DNA from: JBDTME01 sp964583795
GTDB lineage: Bacteria; Patescibacteriota; Microgenomatia; UBA1400; PJMF01
Direction: 5' to 3'
Assembly: GCA_964583795.1 (NCBI GenBank)
Contig: CAZOWX010000012.1
Location: 1 to 47,868 of the forward strand
Length of the DNA: 47,868 nt
This document shows, piece after piece, positions 33,321-41,299 of this stretch (its first letter is position 1; each line of letters starts with the position of its first letter). Below the pieces are notes generated by a model. The model had not been told where the DNA came from. It searched no databases and saw only the letters and a program-made list of their open reading frames with translations. The position numbers and the translations under genes are program-made.

Positions 33321-33750
33321 GCAGGTATTCACCTGGAGTATTACACATGTGCGTTATCAATAATTTTACAAACCGAAAAATATTTTGACCTAATTCGGGA
33401 TCGTTCAAATCTGTTTGTAAAATACCTGCTAACTCTGGATGCTCTAGTAACACTTCGCCAACCACATCGGTATTTCTTAATAAAAGACTTCCCAACAACC
33501 ACGCATCAGTTCGTAAATAGTCAAAAATCTCCTCTATGTGCTCTTTTGCATCAAAAAAGGTTCTTTCAACAGGTAGAGTACTCTCTTCGCCTTCATAAGC
33601 TGCTTCCAGCCGCTTCTCGAGAGGATCAGTCCCACCCCATTCACCATTAAGATCAAACTCATACAAATCCGGAACTCCAAAATAAGGATTTTTTGTTGTG
33701 ATCGTTAAATCGCGACCGTCAGATTTTATTCGAATTTCATCTTTTCCCAT
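33286..33750 (-). CDS. hypothetical protein, 154 aa
   Basis: Start chosen at the ATG 33750, which has a strong AAGGAGG (33754-33760) about 4 nt upstream and TATAAT at 33772-33777; the longer frame runs through the promoter. The N-terminus is beta-like (DEIRIKSDGRDLTITTKNPYFG), the rest helical (AKEHIEEIFDYLRTDAWLLGS, EVLLEHPELAGIL). No TM segment or known domain. It belongs to a set of minus-strand unknowns (33286, 33830, 34248) between the HD-like gene and the leader RNA candidate. Function unknown. Confidence 0.7.
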   Translation of the reverse strand: MGKDEIRIKSDGRDLTITTKNPYFGVPDLYEFDLNGEWGGTDPLEKRLEAAYEGEESTLPVERTFFDAKEHIEEIFDYLRTDAWLLGSLLLRNTDVVGEVLLEHPELAGILQTDLNDPELGQNIFRFVKLLITHMCNTPGEYLLKHGSLVRLSQ

Positions 33751-33771
33751 ATTCCTCCTTGAAAGGCCAAG

Positions 33772-33777
33772 ATTATA
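33772..33777 (-). promoter_or_regulatory. -10 TATAAT followed by a strong Shine-Dalgarno
   Basis: TATAAT on the minus strand with a 21-nt leader containing AAGGAGG before the ATG at 33750. It contrasts with the leaderless starts elsewhere. Confidence 0.55.
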
Positions 33778-33829
33778 CCACACTTTTTGCCAAAAAAGTC
33801 GGTCATAAATTCGGGGAGTTAACAATCAC

Positions 33830-34225
33830 TTAATCACTGGAAGGTCTGATCTCAGGGGTCTTTATTGAAATGGGGTATGTGTTTGCGTGGTTTGCCATCC
33901 ATAACAGCACTTTAGCTAAGAGAGCAATAACATAATCATTCCCTTTTTCCCACATTGCTCGAATATTTTCTGGCGCTTCATCTTGGCATGCTGCAACTAT
34001 TGCACACTCAGTAGCGTTCTCAGGAGAAGTGTGACCAAGCAATAAAGCAGCTAAAGTGTCATCAACTGCCAGGTTATAGAACCCAGCAACGATGTGTAAA
34101 TTGGCTCTGGCTTCTTCTAAATTAGTGACTTGAATTGATGTACCTATTATTCCATCAACCATTCGAGTCAGAGTCCCATCTCCTTGAGAAACAACAGTAT
34201 AAGATTCAAATGGATTACCTATCAT
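33830..34225 (-). CDS. hypothetical protein, 131 aa
   Basis: Starts MIGNPFESYTVVSQGDGTLTRMVDG; TATAAT lies 10 nt before the ATG (34236-34241). The N-terminal MIGNPFES resembles the MGNPSES start of the HD protein at 30578, which is preceded by a similar promoter, so the two 5' ends may share ancestry. The remainder is helical (NLEEARANLHIVAGFYNLAVDDTLAALLLG, VIALLAKVLLWMANHAN). No recognised domain. Function unknown. Confidence 0.7.
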   Translation of the reverse strand: MIGNPFESYTVVSQGDGTLTRMVDGIIGTSIQVTNLEEARANLHIVAGFYNLAVDDTLAALLLGHTSPENATECAIVAACQDEAPENIRAMWEKGNDYVIALLAKVLLWMANHANTYPISIKTPEIRPSSD

Positions 34226-34235
34226 ATCGAAGCGA

Positions 34236-34241
34236 ATTATA
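34236..34241 (-). promoter_or_regulatory. -10 element TATAAT, leaderless spacing
   Basis: TATAAT on the minus strand, 10 nt before the ATG at 34225. Confidence 0.5.
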
Positions 34242-34247
34242 TCATAC

Positions 34248-35543
34248 TCACTGTGGCTGTCTTCTTCGCTGATATTCTCTCTTTACAAAGGTCACAATTT
34301 GATCTACAGATTGTGAAGTTATTTGAGATACGTCATGACGAAAACCAAACCACTGTCCTGATAAAGTACCTTCCCCAAATATTTCTGAAAGAGCCCTGCG
34401 TGCCGATAAAAACTCAGATTGCATCTCTCCCGGTGGGAAAACACCATCCTCTTCATGCAAACGAAGATACTCGATAAGTTTCAAAAACACTTGAGGAAAA
34501 AGAACAGGTTTGCCTTGCCACAATGCCGCACTTTCGTCACTTAACTCCTCAAACTCATTGTACGAAGCCATCGACCGATCAATCCACTGCTGTCCATTCC
34601 AAATCCTAATATAAAGCATTCGAGCAAAGGCACAATCAGTATGAAAAGCACCATTCACTTTTTCGGTACCCATAGCACCAGATCTTGGAGTCCATCCTCG
34701 AAGGAGATCGAGCCGCCCATTTTGTATCATATCTGAATAAATTCGGTTAAACTCTCGCACCATGGTAGGATATTGTTGGGCTTCCTCGCTCTCTGTACCC
34801 CAAAAGTAACATTGCCAAAAAGCTTTTGGTGGCACTCGCATTTGGATAGATATTTCTCTTTTTTCAGATACCCCAATCTTTGAAATACCCTCAAACATCG
34901 CCAAAGAGTTAATACATTTTACGGTGATCATTTCATCACCCGATTCACTAACACCAAAGTGTTGTATCGCCCATTGGTACAACGCCTCTTTTCGCTCTTG
35001 CTCACTTTTAATTTCCTTTACATTAGGCTTAAATAAATCAACTATTTCACCAGACCCATTTACTACTTGAGTCATCACATCATTTCCCATCGAAAACACT
35101 CTACCTCTACCTTGAATCACCATGTTTAGAACATGTTTTCTTCTGCTATGCAAATTACTAAACTCAGCTTTACATGCAGCAATTCTGGCTGGATCACCAT
35201 CTATTCCCTTAAGATGATGCCATTCATCCTCTCCAGGTTCTTCAGGAAGCGATCCCAGAGTAATCAAATCAGCAGCTGTGTATCCATTTTGAAGTTTTAC
35301 ATGCTGAAGTAAGTCGTACAGATATAAAAACTTTTTTGAATTTGCAGCAGAACTGGTAGTAATACTTTCAATTAAGTACGGAATAGCAACTTCTAAGAGT
35401 TTTTGAGTTAGTATTCGTTGTCTCTCTTTGTCAGGAAGAGTCTCAGAGACACGATAGCCTATCCTCTCTGGAGGTTGCCTTTGCGCTAACTGTTTAAGCA
35501 AATGATATTCAATACCTCTTTCAATAAGTCTTGCCCCTACCAT
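34248..35543 (-). CDS. hypothetical protein, about 431 aa, behind a structured leader
   Basis: The ATG at 35543 is preceded by GGGAGGGGA, a good ribosome binding site; an in-frame ATG at 35561 has none. The protein is soluble. Features: a helical N-terminal third (QRILTQKLLEVAIPYLIESI), then FSMGNDVMTQVVNGSGEIVDLF, and a His/Cys-containing part (KVNGAFHTDCAFARMLYIRIWNGQQW). No known family. It lies about 40 nt downstream of an intrinsic terminator (35585-35610), so its expression may depend on read-through or antitermination. Function unknown. Confidence 0.72.
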   Translation of the reverse strand: MVGARLIERGIEYHLLKQLAQRQPPERIGYRVSETLPDKERQRILTQKLLEVAIPYLIESITTSSAANSKKFLYLYDLLQHVKLQNGYTAADLITLGSLPEEPGEDEWHHLKGIDGDPARIAACKAEFSNLHSRRKHVLNMVIQGRGRVFSMGNDVMTQVVNGSGEIVDLFKPNVKEIKSEQERKEALYQWAIQHFGVSESGDEMITVKCINSLAMFEGISKIGVSEKREISIQMRVPPKAFWQCYFWGTESEEAQQYPTMVREFNRIYSDMIQNGRLDLLRGWTPRSGAMGTEKVNGAFHTDCAFARMLYIRIWNGQQWIDRSMASYNEFEELSDESAALWQGKPVLFPQVFLKLIEYLRLHEEDGVFPPGEMQSEFLSARRALSEIFGEGTLSGQWFGFRHDVSQITSQSVDQIVTFVKREYQRRRQPQ

Positions 35544-35584
35544 TCCCCTCCCCTCTCCCACTCGAAGCTGGTTTGGGAACAGCT

Positions 35585-35610
35585 AAAAAAAATCCCTCTG
35601 TTGGAGGGAT
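35585..35610 (-). terminator. intrinsic terminator in the 5' leader
   Basis: On the minus strand: ATCCCTC-CAACA-GAGGGAT followed by U7, a perfect 7-bp stem. It ends 41 nt before the ATG at 35543. Confidence 0.8.
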
Positions 35611-35745
35611 GAAAAGACTTTTTGAGCCCGGCAATGGGCTTTTTGGGGGTCGAAAAGACAAGGGAGTTACATGCGATGTATTGAGAGGCTTTCAATACGT
35701 CCATACTAAAAAGTGGCTCACGCCACGTGGTTTGCTTTTAGCTAT
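35585..35745 (-). ncRNA. structured leader or small RNA candidate
   Basis: A minus-strand TATAAT at 35752-35757 predicts a transcript from about 35745 to the terminator at 35585 (about 160 nt). Hairpins in order: CTAAAAG/CTTTTTAG enclosing GTGGC-GTGA-GCCAC (GNRA loop, 35713-35726); GTATTGA-7nt-TCAATAC (35678-35698); AGCCC-6nt-GGGCT (35625-35640); and the terminator hairpin. It does not match tmRNA, SRP RNA, RNase P, T-box or the riboswitch classes I can recall. It may be an attenuating leader or riboswitch for the 35543 gene, or an independent small RNA. Confidence 0.5.
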
Positions 35746-35751
35746 AGATGT

Positions 35752-35761
35752 ATTATACAAT
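35752..35761. promoter_or_regulatory. overlapping divergent promoters
   Basis: TATAAT on the minus strand (35757-35752) for the leader RNA overlaps the plus-strand TATACA/TACAAT (35754-35761) for dcd, which has TTTGCT 17 nt upstream. Polymerase binding in one direction should exclude the other. Confidence 0.5.
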
Positions 35762-35797
35762 AACAGCCCATAATCGAGCAAGACAAGGGATCAAAAT

Positions 35798-36310
35798 ATG
35801 TCAGTTTTAACAAAAACCCATATTCAAGCTGAGATCGATCAGGGCCACCTGTCTTTTGACCCTCCACTTTCACCTGATCAGGTACGAGAAGCCTCCGTTG
35901 ATCTGCGACTTGGCAACGTGTTTCGGATTTACGAAAAAACCAACCAACCAATTGATATCAAGGAAAATAGTGATTACAAAGACTTTACCAAAGAAATCAC
36001 CACAGACACCCTCTTTTTAACCCCTGGAGAAACAGTGCTTGGGATCACCATTGAAACTGTCCACATGCCCAATGACATGTGTGGCTGGCTCGAAGGCCGC
36101 AGTCGATTTGCCCGACTCGGACTGCTGATTCATATCAGTGCCGGCTTGATTCAACCCGGAGTTGATAATAAACAAGTCTTGGAAATTACCAACTTAAGCC
36201 CGAATATTTTGGTGCTCCATGCTGGCGAACGCATCTGCCAGCTCGCGTTTGAGCGCACTGAAGGCTCCGCTGCCTATAGCGGAAAGTTCAGTAAACAGCA
36301 GCAACCGTGA
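35798..36310 (+). CDS. dcd: dCTP deaminase
   Basis: 170 aa. It converts dCTP to dUTP (or to dUMP in bifunctional forms), feeding dTMP synthesis. Family features: ASVDLRLGN (32-40), LTPGETVLGITIETVHMP, EGRSRFARLGLLIHISAGLIQPG (RSRFAR 101-106) and VLEITN with the catalytic Glu129, then HAGERICQLAFE. The usual 'PGw.G' is PGVDNK here. AAGGGA (35785-35790) is the ribosome binding site. It is divergent from the leader RNA and shares its promoter region. dut, tmk and thyA follow within 6 kb. Confidence 0.92.
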   Translation: MSVLTKTHIQAEIDQGHLSFDPPLSPDQVREASVDLRLGNVFRIYEKTNQPIDIKENSDYKDFTKEITTDTLFLTPGETVLGITIETVHMPNDMCGWLEGRSRFARLGLLIHISAGLIQPGVDNKQVLEITNLSPNILVLHAGERICQLAFERTEGSAAYSGKFSKQQQP

Positions 36311-36765
36311 GACGTTAGGGATTAGGATATAGGGTGTAGGGAGTAGAAAATTAATAGTGGCCCCTCCTTCGCTCCCACTTTGCCAAGACGACGAAAGGAC
36401 GCTGTTAAGCTACGGAAAGGCATGGCAGTGAAACAGTTAATAGTATTCAGTCATCAGACATCAAACGTCAGTACTCAAAGAATACACGTTATTCTTACAC
36501 AAGTAGAACCTTGACACTAAATTGATAAAAAGTAGAGTCAGTATTTCAAAAGCAAAAAAAACAAAAAGGTCGTCATCCCGAATTCGATTCGGGATCTAAA
36601 GTCGAAGCAACCGATCGAAAGCAAGAAAGTTTCTGTTTTCCTTTTTTTTTCTACAACACGAAGTACACTGACTTTAGATCCCGACCTGCCTCACAGGTAG
36701 GCGTGTTTGCATTGGGATGATGTGTGTTTTCTGACAACTGGCTACTGAAAACTGACACCTGATAC
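36311..36765. repeat. gene-free repeat region, 455 bp
   Basis: Contains a tagggat/atagggt period-7 tract, the 'cctccttcgctcccac' unit (36363), a palindromic element at 36572-36602 (stem ATCCCGAAT/ATTCGGGAT, same as 9136), and an inverted element at 36670-36720 (gactttagatccc...gggatga) with a nested cctgcctcacaggtagg palindrome. Confidence 0.75.
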
Positions 36766-37404
36766 CTAACTCTCCCCCAACTTCTTCTCCACTGCCTTCC
36801 ACACTGCATCAGCCACATCGTCAACACTCATCTCTCCATTTATAACAACCCAACGCTTGTGATCATTTTTCCTTGCTACTTGCAAATATGCTTTGCACAC
36901 TTCTATCTGTAGCTCCACACCCTCTTGTTCAATTCGGTCCAATGCCTCGGCCTTTTTGCGTCGCTCAAATCCAATATCCGCTGGTAAATCAAGCAAAAAA
37001 GTCAAATCTGGCACTGTGTTTTGAGTGGAGTAATCATTGAGTTGCTCGATCCACTCTACTCCAATTTTGCGCACCATTCCTTGGTAAATGGTACTGCTGT
37101 CTCGGGTGCGATCCATCAGGACGATCACACCTTTACTCAAACTTGGCAACACAATTTCATGATACAGTTGCGCCCGCGCTGCTTGAAAAAGTAGCACCTC
37201 GGTTGTGACAGCAATACCCTTGTTGCGCGGACTGAGCACCACGTCGCGTATTTCTTCCGAAATTGGCACTCCACCTGGTTCTCGCACCACTAGCGTTTTA
37301 CGTCCTAACTGTTGTAGTTTTTTTTCTAAAATCGTACATTGCGTGGTTTTACCTGCCCCTTCCATTCCCTCAAACGAAACCAACAAACCTTTCTTATGCT
37401 TCAT
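36766..37404 (-). CDS. tmk: thymidylate kinase
   Basis: 212 aa from the ATG at 37404, chosen because AGGAG (37413-37417) lies 8 nt upstream; the GTG at 37413 overlaps that site. It phosphorylates dTMP to dTDP. P-loop FEGMEGAGKTTQ; VREPGGVPISEEIRD; the DR motif LMDRTRDSSTIYQG with Ser-Ser-x-x-Tyr-Gln; lid ERRKKAEALDRIE. All blocks are in order and the length is standard. It acts directly after ThyA, encoded 4 kb away. The 3' end (KKLGES and stop) runs into repeat DNA. Confidence 0.95.
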   Translation of the reverse strand: MKHKKGLLVSFEGMEGAGKTTQCTILEKKLQQLGRKTLVVREPGGVPISEEIRDVVLSPRNKGIAVTTEVLLFQAARAQLYHEIVLPSLSKGVIVLMDRTRDSSTIYQGMVRKIGVEWIEQLNDYSTQNTVPDLTFLLDLPADIGFERRKKAEALDRIEQEGVELQIEVCKAYLQVARKNDHKRWVVINGEMSVDDVADAVWKAVEKKLGES

Positions 37405-37693
37405 ATCCCCCACTCCTTTTTATCAAAAAATAGCAACAGTGTCGATAATAAGCGTTCTGAACAGGATTTGTATAGGGTGAAAAAATGATTGCAGAATGCA
37501 AGCTTTCCTCCTTCGCTCCCACTTCGCCAAGACTACGAGAGGACACAGTAAAAGCTACGGCGGGCAAGCAAGCTTTTACATTGAGCCAGTCGAAGTGACT
37601 GGCTACAAGGATCAGATTCAACTTCGTCTCTCCCTCAAGTCAAGTACAAAAAATTAATAATCCATCATCCACAATCTATCATCCATTATCCAA
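37405..37693. repeat. repeat-bearing intergenic
   Basis: Holds a 'cctccttcgctcccacttcg' unit (37506) and a period-7 tract AATCCAT/CATCCAC/AATCTAT (37655-37692) that abuts the pilin stop codon. Confidence 0.6.
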
Positions 37694-38248
37694 TCAAAAA
37701 CTCGCCTCTCCATTCGTATTCGGACTCGTGGCTGCATAGTTGCAGTTCCCGCTGCCACAATTCTGTGAATAACTATCAGCAGTGCCATTCCCGTCTCGAT
37801 CCAAGATCGGATCGTTTTGATTTTCCAGTCGAGCAAAGAGTTGATAGCGCAAATAATCAGTCGTATCAACATTGTAATAATACGTTGTGCCTTGCTTGGG
37901 ATCACTGGGAATCATCTCCATGTAGATTGTGCCATCACCGTCTTGCAGAGGATCTCCCCATGCACAAGCGCTCTGACTTGCTGCTCCACAACCAGCAATC
38001 TGATTGCTTGATTCATGTGGATACTCTCCATGATCGTTATAAAACAGCTCCAGGGCCCGTTGAATTTGGGTTAAATCACTCTTGCGCCGCGCGTCACGAG
38101 CTTTTGCCTGCGTATTGCCAAAATTCGTCGCCGTCAGTCCCGCCAACGCCGCCAAAATGGCAATGACCACCAGCAGCTCGATCAAAGTGAACCCCGATTG
38201 GTTTTTAGTAAGAAACTTTTGGTTGATTGATTGAACGAAAGAAAACAT
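37694..38248 (-). CDS. type IV pilin-like protein
   Basis: 184 aa. Short basic leader (MFSFVQSINQKFLTKNQS) ending before the prepilin peptidase site G19-FTLIE; Glu24 is the conserved +5 Glu. The hydrophobic helix IELLVVIAILAALAGLTA follows, then KARDARRKSDLTQIQRALELFYNDHGEYP, the usual pseudopilin helix. The C-terminal domain has two Cys pairs (CGAASQSAC and CGSGNC) and an acidic DPILDRDGNGTADSY stretch that may bind Ca2+. No pilus assembly ATPase, platform protein or prepilin peptidase is in this window, so the machinery must be elsewhere. Confidence 0.9.
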   Translation of the reverse strand: MFSFVQSINQKFLTKNQSGFTLIELLVVIAILAALAGLTATNFGNTQAKARDARRKSDLTQIQRALELFYNDHGEYPHESSNQIAGCGAASQSACAWGDPLQDGDGTIYMEMIPSDPKQGTTYYYNVDTTDYLRYQLFARLENQNDPILDRDGNGTADSYSQNCGSGNCNYAATSPNTNGEASF

Positions 38249-38307
38249 AACTTTACTTATTACTGATACTCAAAGTATATACAACATACTACATACTAGA
38301 TGAGAAG

Positions 38308-39255
38308 TTAAGATGCTCCTCTATTTCTTATCACATTCTGCCATGAAGTCGCTCGGTCTACCGAAACTCCTTTGAGATATTGAGCTATGTCTGATTGGGC
38401 TTCTGCTGAAAAACTTAACAGATTAAGCAATAAACGTTGATTTTGGTACGTATTGCAAAAATCAAGAATTAACCAAGCAAATGGCAGATGATGTTCTCGG
38501 CTTAAACCATTGGAAGGTAAATGAAAATGGACTCGGATCATTCTCAGCATAACTCTTGAATGCGTACACTGTAACCTCTTCTCATCTGGACTTAACGGCT
38601 CTTGCGTTACAGGATCTAATCCAGAAAAGTAAATCGACGGATAGTTACCACTTTCTTCAGTTCCATTTTTTGCTAAAACCGCATTGAGAATTTTTTCTGG
38701 TGAAGCGGTTAATGGAGCGTGACGAACATACGAAAACCACATCGCTACGAGGTATTTCACGTCATGTCTCAAACTGGCACCATCTCTGAGGTTTAAAGCC
38801 ACTTCTTGCATTCGATCAAAAAAATCACTTCTGTGACCTACTCCATTGAGCCTAGTACTAAGCGAAACTAGATCCAACTCTTCTACAAAACCACCCATTC
38901 TCCGATAATTTGAGGCTAAACTGATGATGAGAAAAAAGACATCTAGTACTTCTTTTTGCCAAGCCGTTTGATTAAATAGTTGAGTTACACATTCAAGTTC
39001 AGCCAATACTTCCCACCCTTCATCCGCTATACGCCTGGTTATTAGTGGCAAGTACGTATCTTCTTGTGCCATTGAGGGCCGACTATGAATCCAGTTTGCG
39101 ATGGGATATATGAGTGCCTGAGCAGGAAAATTAAGTTGGGTTTCTACTCGAACCAAATCATAAGGAGAACGACATAAGTGTTGTGTTGATTCTCCAATAC
39201 CAATAAAAGACATAAAACGATGAAAGTACAATCTGTTCCACACACAATCCTCCAT
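38308..39255 (-). CDS. hypothetical helical protein
   Basis: About 315 aa from the ATG at 39255. The frame extends to 39318, but that part (MYFFFLKLLRVVF) looks non-coding; a start at 39213 is also possible. Helical, soluble, with many His/Arg. Segments such as VFFLIISLASNYRRMGGFVEELDLVSLSTRL look like an all-alpha fold, but no metal motif is certain. It lies among nucleotide genes but gives no motif-based reason to assign it there. Function unknown. Confidence 0.6.
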   Translation of the reverse strand: MEDCVWNRLYFHRFMSFIGIGESTQHLCRSPYDLVRVETQLNFPAQALIYPIANWIHSRPSMAQEDTYLPLITRRIADEGWEVLAELECVTQLFNQTAWQKEVLDVFFLIISLASNYRRMGGFVEELDLVSLSTRLNGVGHRSDFFDRMQEVALNLRDGASLRHDVKYLVAMWFSYVRHAPLTASPEKILNAVLAKNGTEESGNYPSIYFSGLDPVTQEPLSPDEKRLQCTHSRVMLRMIRVHFHLPSNGLSREHHLPFAWLILDFCNTYQNQRLLLNLLSFSAEAQSDIAQYLKGVSVDRATSWQNVIRNRGAS

Positions 39256-39839
39256 AACTGAATTTCTTGCAAGTGGCAAAAACACTACTCGTAATAGTTT
39301 TAAGAAGAAAAAGTACAAGAAATAGTGATTTGAAAAAAGTTGTTAAGTGTTTAGATGATAAAAGAAATTGAGAAACAATAAGCAATACATATCGGGAAAG
39401 TAAGAATTGCTCAGTGCAAACAAAAACAATAAAAAGTCGTCATCCTCGACCCGATGAATGAACCCGACTACCAGTCGAGTGAAGCCATCGAGCATCGGGG
39501 ATCCATATCAACACATTTGCACGACAGTAGAACCTTTTCTTGTCTGAACGAATAATTTGCTCGCATGTATTGAAAAAAAATAAGCAATGCTTAATAGAAA
39601 ACAAAAAACAAACCAATCGACCTCCTAAGGGTTTTTATGGATCCCCGATGCTTGACCAAAAATTCTTGACTTTCAGTCAGGAATTTTTTGTCAGGTCGAG
39701 GATGACAGGCATTTTTTTGCTTTCGTCTTAGATTTCCTCGCTCTGACACCTACCGCGCCCCGCGTAGCTTTAGCGAAGTGGGGACTCTCTGACACCTGCT
39801 GTACCCGCCGTAGCAAAGCGCGAAGGAGTGAAACCAAAA
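39256..39839. repeat. gene-free repeat region with inverted element pair
   Basis: Two large palindromic elements in opposite orientation: 39438-39503 (gtcatcctcgacccgatg...gcatcggggatccat) and 39638-39709 (reverse complement ends, core with aattcttgac-tttc-agtcaggaatt hairpin). Outer 20 bp of each are shared, cores differ. A 'cgtagctttagcgaag' unit is at 39761 and a related 'cgtagcaaagcgcgaaggag' unit at 39806, next to the dut stop. Confidence 0.75.
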
Positions 39840-40271
39840 CTATTTCCCCGTCGACCCAAACCCGCCCCGATCTTTTGTCCCAAAGTGCTTTTTCTCTTGA
39901 AGTTGGATTTTTTCTCGCTCTAAGATAATCATTTGTACAATTCGCTCACCCTTTCCCACAAGAACTTCCTCATCAGTAAAATTGAACAAGGCAGCTCTAT
40001 ACTCATCATTATCTCCAGAAAAATCGGCATCCCCAATCCCAATACCGTTAGCCATCATCAAACCTTTTTTATGTAGCGAACTTCTGGCTGACATCAGCGC
40101 AAAGTGATCATCTGGAAGTTGCAATGCGATGTTGAGCGGAACATATCCAACCGTGCGAGCTGGAATACGCATTTCTACTCGCGCATATAGATCAAACGCT
40201 GCAGCACCTTTGGTTTTATACTCAGGAATTGGCAGGGTGGCATCGAAGCGTTTGATGAAAATGGTAAGCAT
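39840..40271 (-). CDS. dut: dUTP diphosphatase (dUTPase)
   Basis: 143 aa trimeric-type dUTPase hydrolysing dUTP to dUMP. Motif 1 GAAAFDLYA; motif 2 SARSSLHKKGL; motif 3 NGIGIGDADFSGDNDEY (Asp in place of the usual iDsdY order but recognisable); motif 4 GKGERIVQMII; motif 5 RGGFGSTG, the C-terminal Phe-containing arm. Complete. It provides dUMP for ThyA and removes dUTP made by Dcd. The upstream side is the left arm of a 190-bp inverted repeat. Confidence 0.95.
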   Translation of the reverse strand: MLTIFIKRFDATLPIPEYKTKGAAAFDLYARVEMRIPARTVGYVPLNIALQLPDDHFALMSARSSLHKKGLMMANGIGIGDADFSGDNDEYRAALFNFTDEEVLVGKGERIVQMIILEREKIQLQEKKHFGTKDRGGFGSTGK

Positions 40272-40337
40272 GGAGTATAGATAATAGATTATTGATGATA
40301 GATTTATAGATCATCGATGTTTTGTTTAACTTGTTTT

Positions 40338-40527
40338 TCCTATATCAAGTCCGCAATTCGTCTAGATTCTTTCACTGAGCAATTACTTCATTGTTCAGGT
40401 TAACATTTGCAACAACTCAACAGCCTAACAACTTGCCCGCCGGCGAGGTGGACCTAACAACACACCATTCTGACTTTAGATCCTGAATCCGTCATGCTCG
40501 TTCCTCGCTAGACTGTTCAGGATGACG
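40338..40527 (+). repeat. left arm of 190-bp inverted repeat
   Basis: Ungapped inverse complement of 42411-42600 with about 16 mismatches by eye (about 92% identity). It includes CAACAAC tracts, the palindrome gcccgccggcgaggtgg and an inverted GTCATCC...GGATCTAAAGTC element. With the right arm it brackets the DHFR-family and thyA genes. Confidence 0.9.
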
Positions 40528-40672
40528 ACTTTTTAGTTTTTCCCGAGAAATACCAATGCAACGACACTAAAGACTATAGTCTATAGACTAACGACTGCTT
40601 TCTGATGACTGACGACTGCCGTGCTCTTCCGTAGCTAAAGCGAAGGAGGGAAGACTAACCATTTCCTAAACC

Positions 40673-41299
40673 CTAAGCTCTAAGGCCTAAGCTCTGACCC
40701 CTAACCTTGTACTCCAACACCACTCCTCCACTCTCAAATTGCGCCACTTTCACCAATGAAAGTGAGGCTTTTACTTGATCAGAAAACAGTTTTACACCCG
40801 CCCCAAAAATAATTGGTTCAACAGTGATAAATAACGAATCGACCACTCCTGCTTGCATAAACTGCGAATAAATCGAAGCTCCACCACAAATCGCAACTTC
40901 TGAGTATCCAGCTTTCTCAAGCCCGTTAAGCAACTGTCTTGGCGCCAATTGAGTCAAAAAAACAGTATTTGATTGAGCATTCTTCAAGTCTCCACCGGTA
41001 TCGTCATCCCGGCGAAAGCCGGGATCCATTTCTTCAAAGCGTACAAACCTGATTGAATCACCTGTGTCATCAATGACTGATTGGATATTTTTTCGAGAAT
41101 ACACCACATTCGACCTACCTGGTAAGGGGCGCCCAATGGTTTTATACGTACTTGACCCCATCACGACGACACCAGCCTCTTTCGTTTTTTTTGAAAAAAA
41201 GGTTCTGTCTTCCTTACTCGTCCAGTTCGTCGAAATCTGATCACGACTTGGAGCAATAAATCCATCGAGTGAAGTGGCAGCAATGAGAAAAACATTCAT
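40673..41299 (-). CDS. dihydrofolate reductase family protein with in-frame palindromic element
   Basis: 208 aa. DHFR/RibD-C fold: MNVFLIAATSLDGFIAP, TFFSKKTKEAGVVVMGSSTYKTIGRPLPGRSNVVYSR (NADPH and folate site), VAICGGASIYSQFM, TVEPIIFGAGVKLF. It probably regenerates tetrahydrofolate for ThyA, which is divergently encoded next to it. Residues 91-99 (MDPGFRRDD) are the translation of a GTCATCC-type palindromic element inserted in frame (41004-41030) in a surface loop. The C-terminus (KVRGQSLGLRA) and stop are encoded by a period-7 tract (ctaagct ctaaggc ctaagct). Without these additions the length is near the family norm. Confidence 0.85.
   Translation of the reverse strand: MNVFLIAATSLDGFIAPSRDQISTNWTSKEDRTFFSKKTKEAGVVVMGSSTYKTIGRPLPGRSNVVYSRKNIQSVIDDTGDSIRFVRFEEMDPGFRRDDDTGGDLKNAQSNTVFLTQLAPRQLLNGLEKAGYSEVAICGGASIYSQFMQAGVVDSLFITVEPIIFGAGVKLFSDQVKASLSLVKVAQFESGGVVLEYKVRGQSLGLRA
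41004..41030 (+). repeat. palindromic element inside the DHFR-family gene
   Basis: GTC followed by the perfect 8-bp stem ATCCCGGC / GCCGGGAT closed by GAAA, then CCAT. Read on the minus strand it gives MDPGFRRDD in frame. Confidence 0.9.

Noticed and set aside
35625..35650. Plus-strand terminator AGCCC-GGCAAT-GGGCT-TTTTT
   Set aside because: No plus-strand gene lies upstream; the minus-strand reading with promoter, GNRA loop and U7 terminator is better supported.
35585..35745. T-box, tmRNA, SRP RNA or RNase P RNA
   Set aside because: No T-box sequence, no tag ORF, no SRP tetraloop core and no RNase P conserved blocks; too short for tmRNA or RNase P.
35531..35773. An 80-codon plus-strand ORF over the leader RNA
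   Set aside because: No ribosome binding site or protein-like composition; it coincides with hairpins and the divergent promoter.
36572..36602. GAATTC-containing palindromes as EcoRI cloning artefacts
   Set aside because: They recur as part of a structured family with other cores and conserved flanks; one variant is within a coding gene.
37694..38248. A type IV pilus operon
   Set aside because: Only one pilin-like gene is present; no PilB, PilC, PilT or prepilin peptidase nearby.
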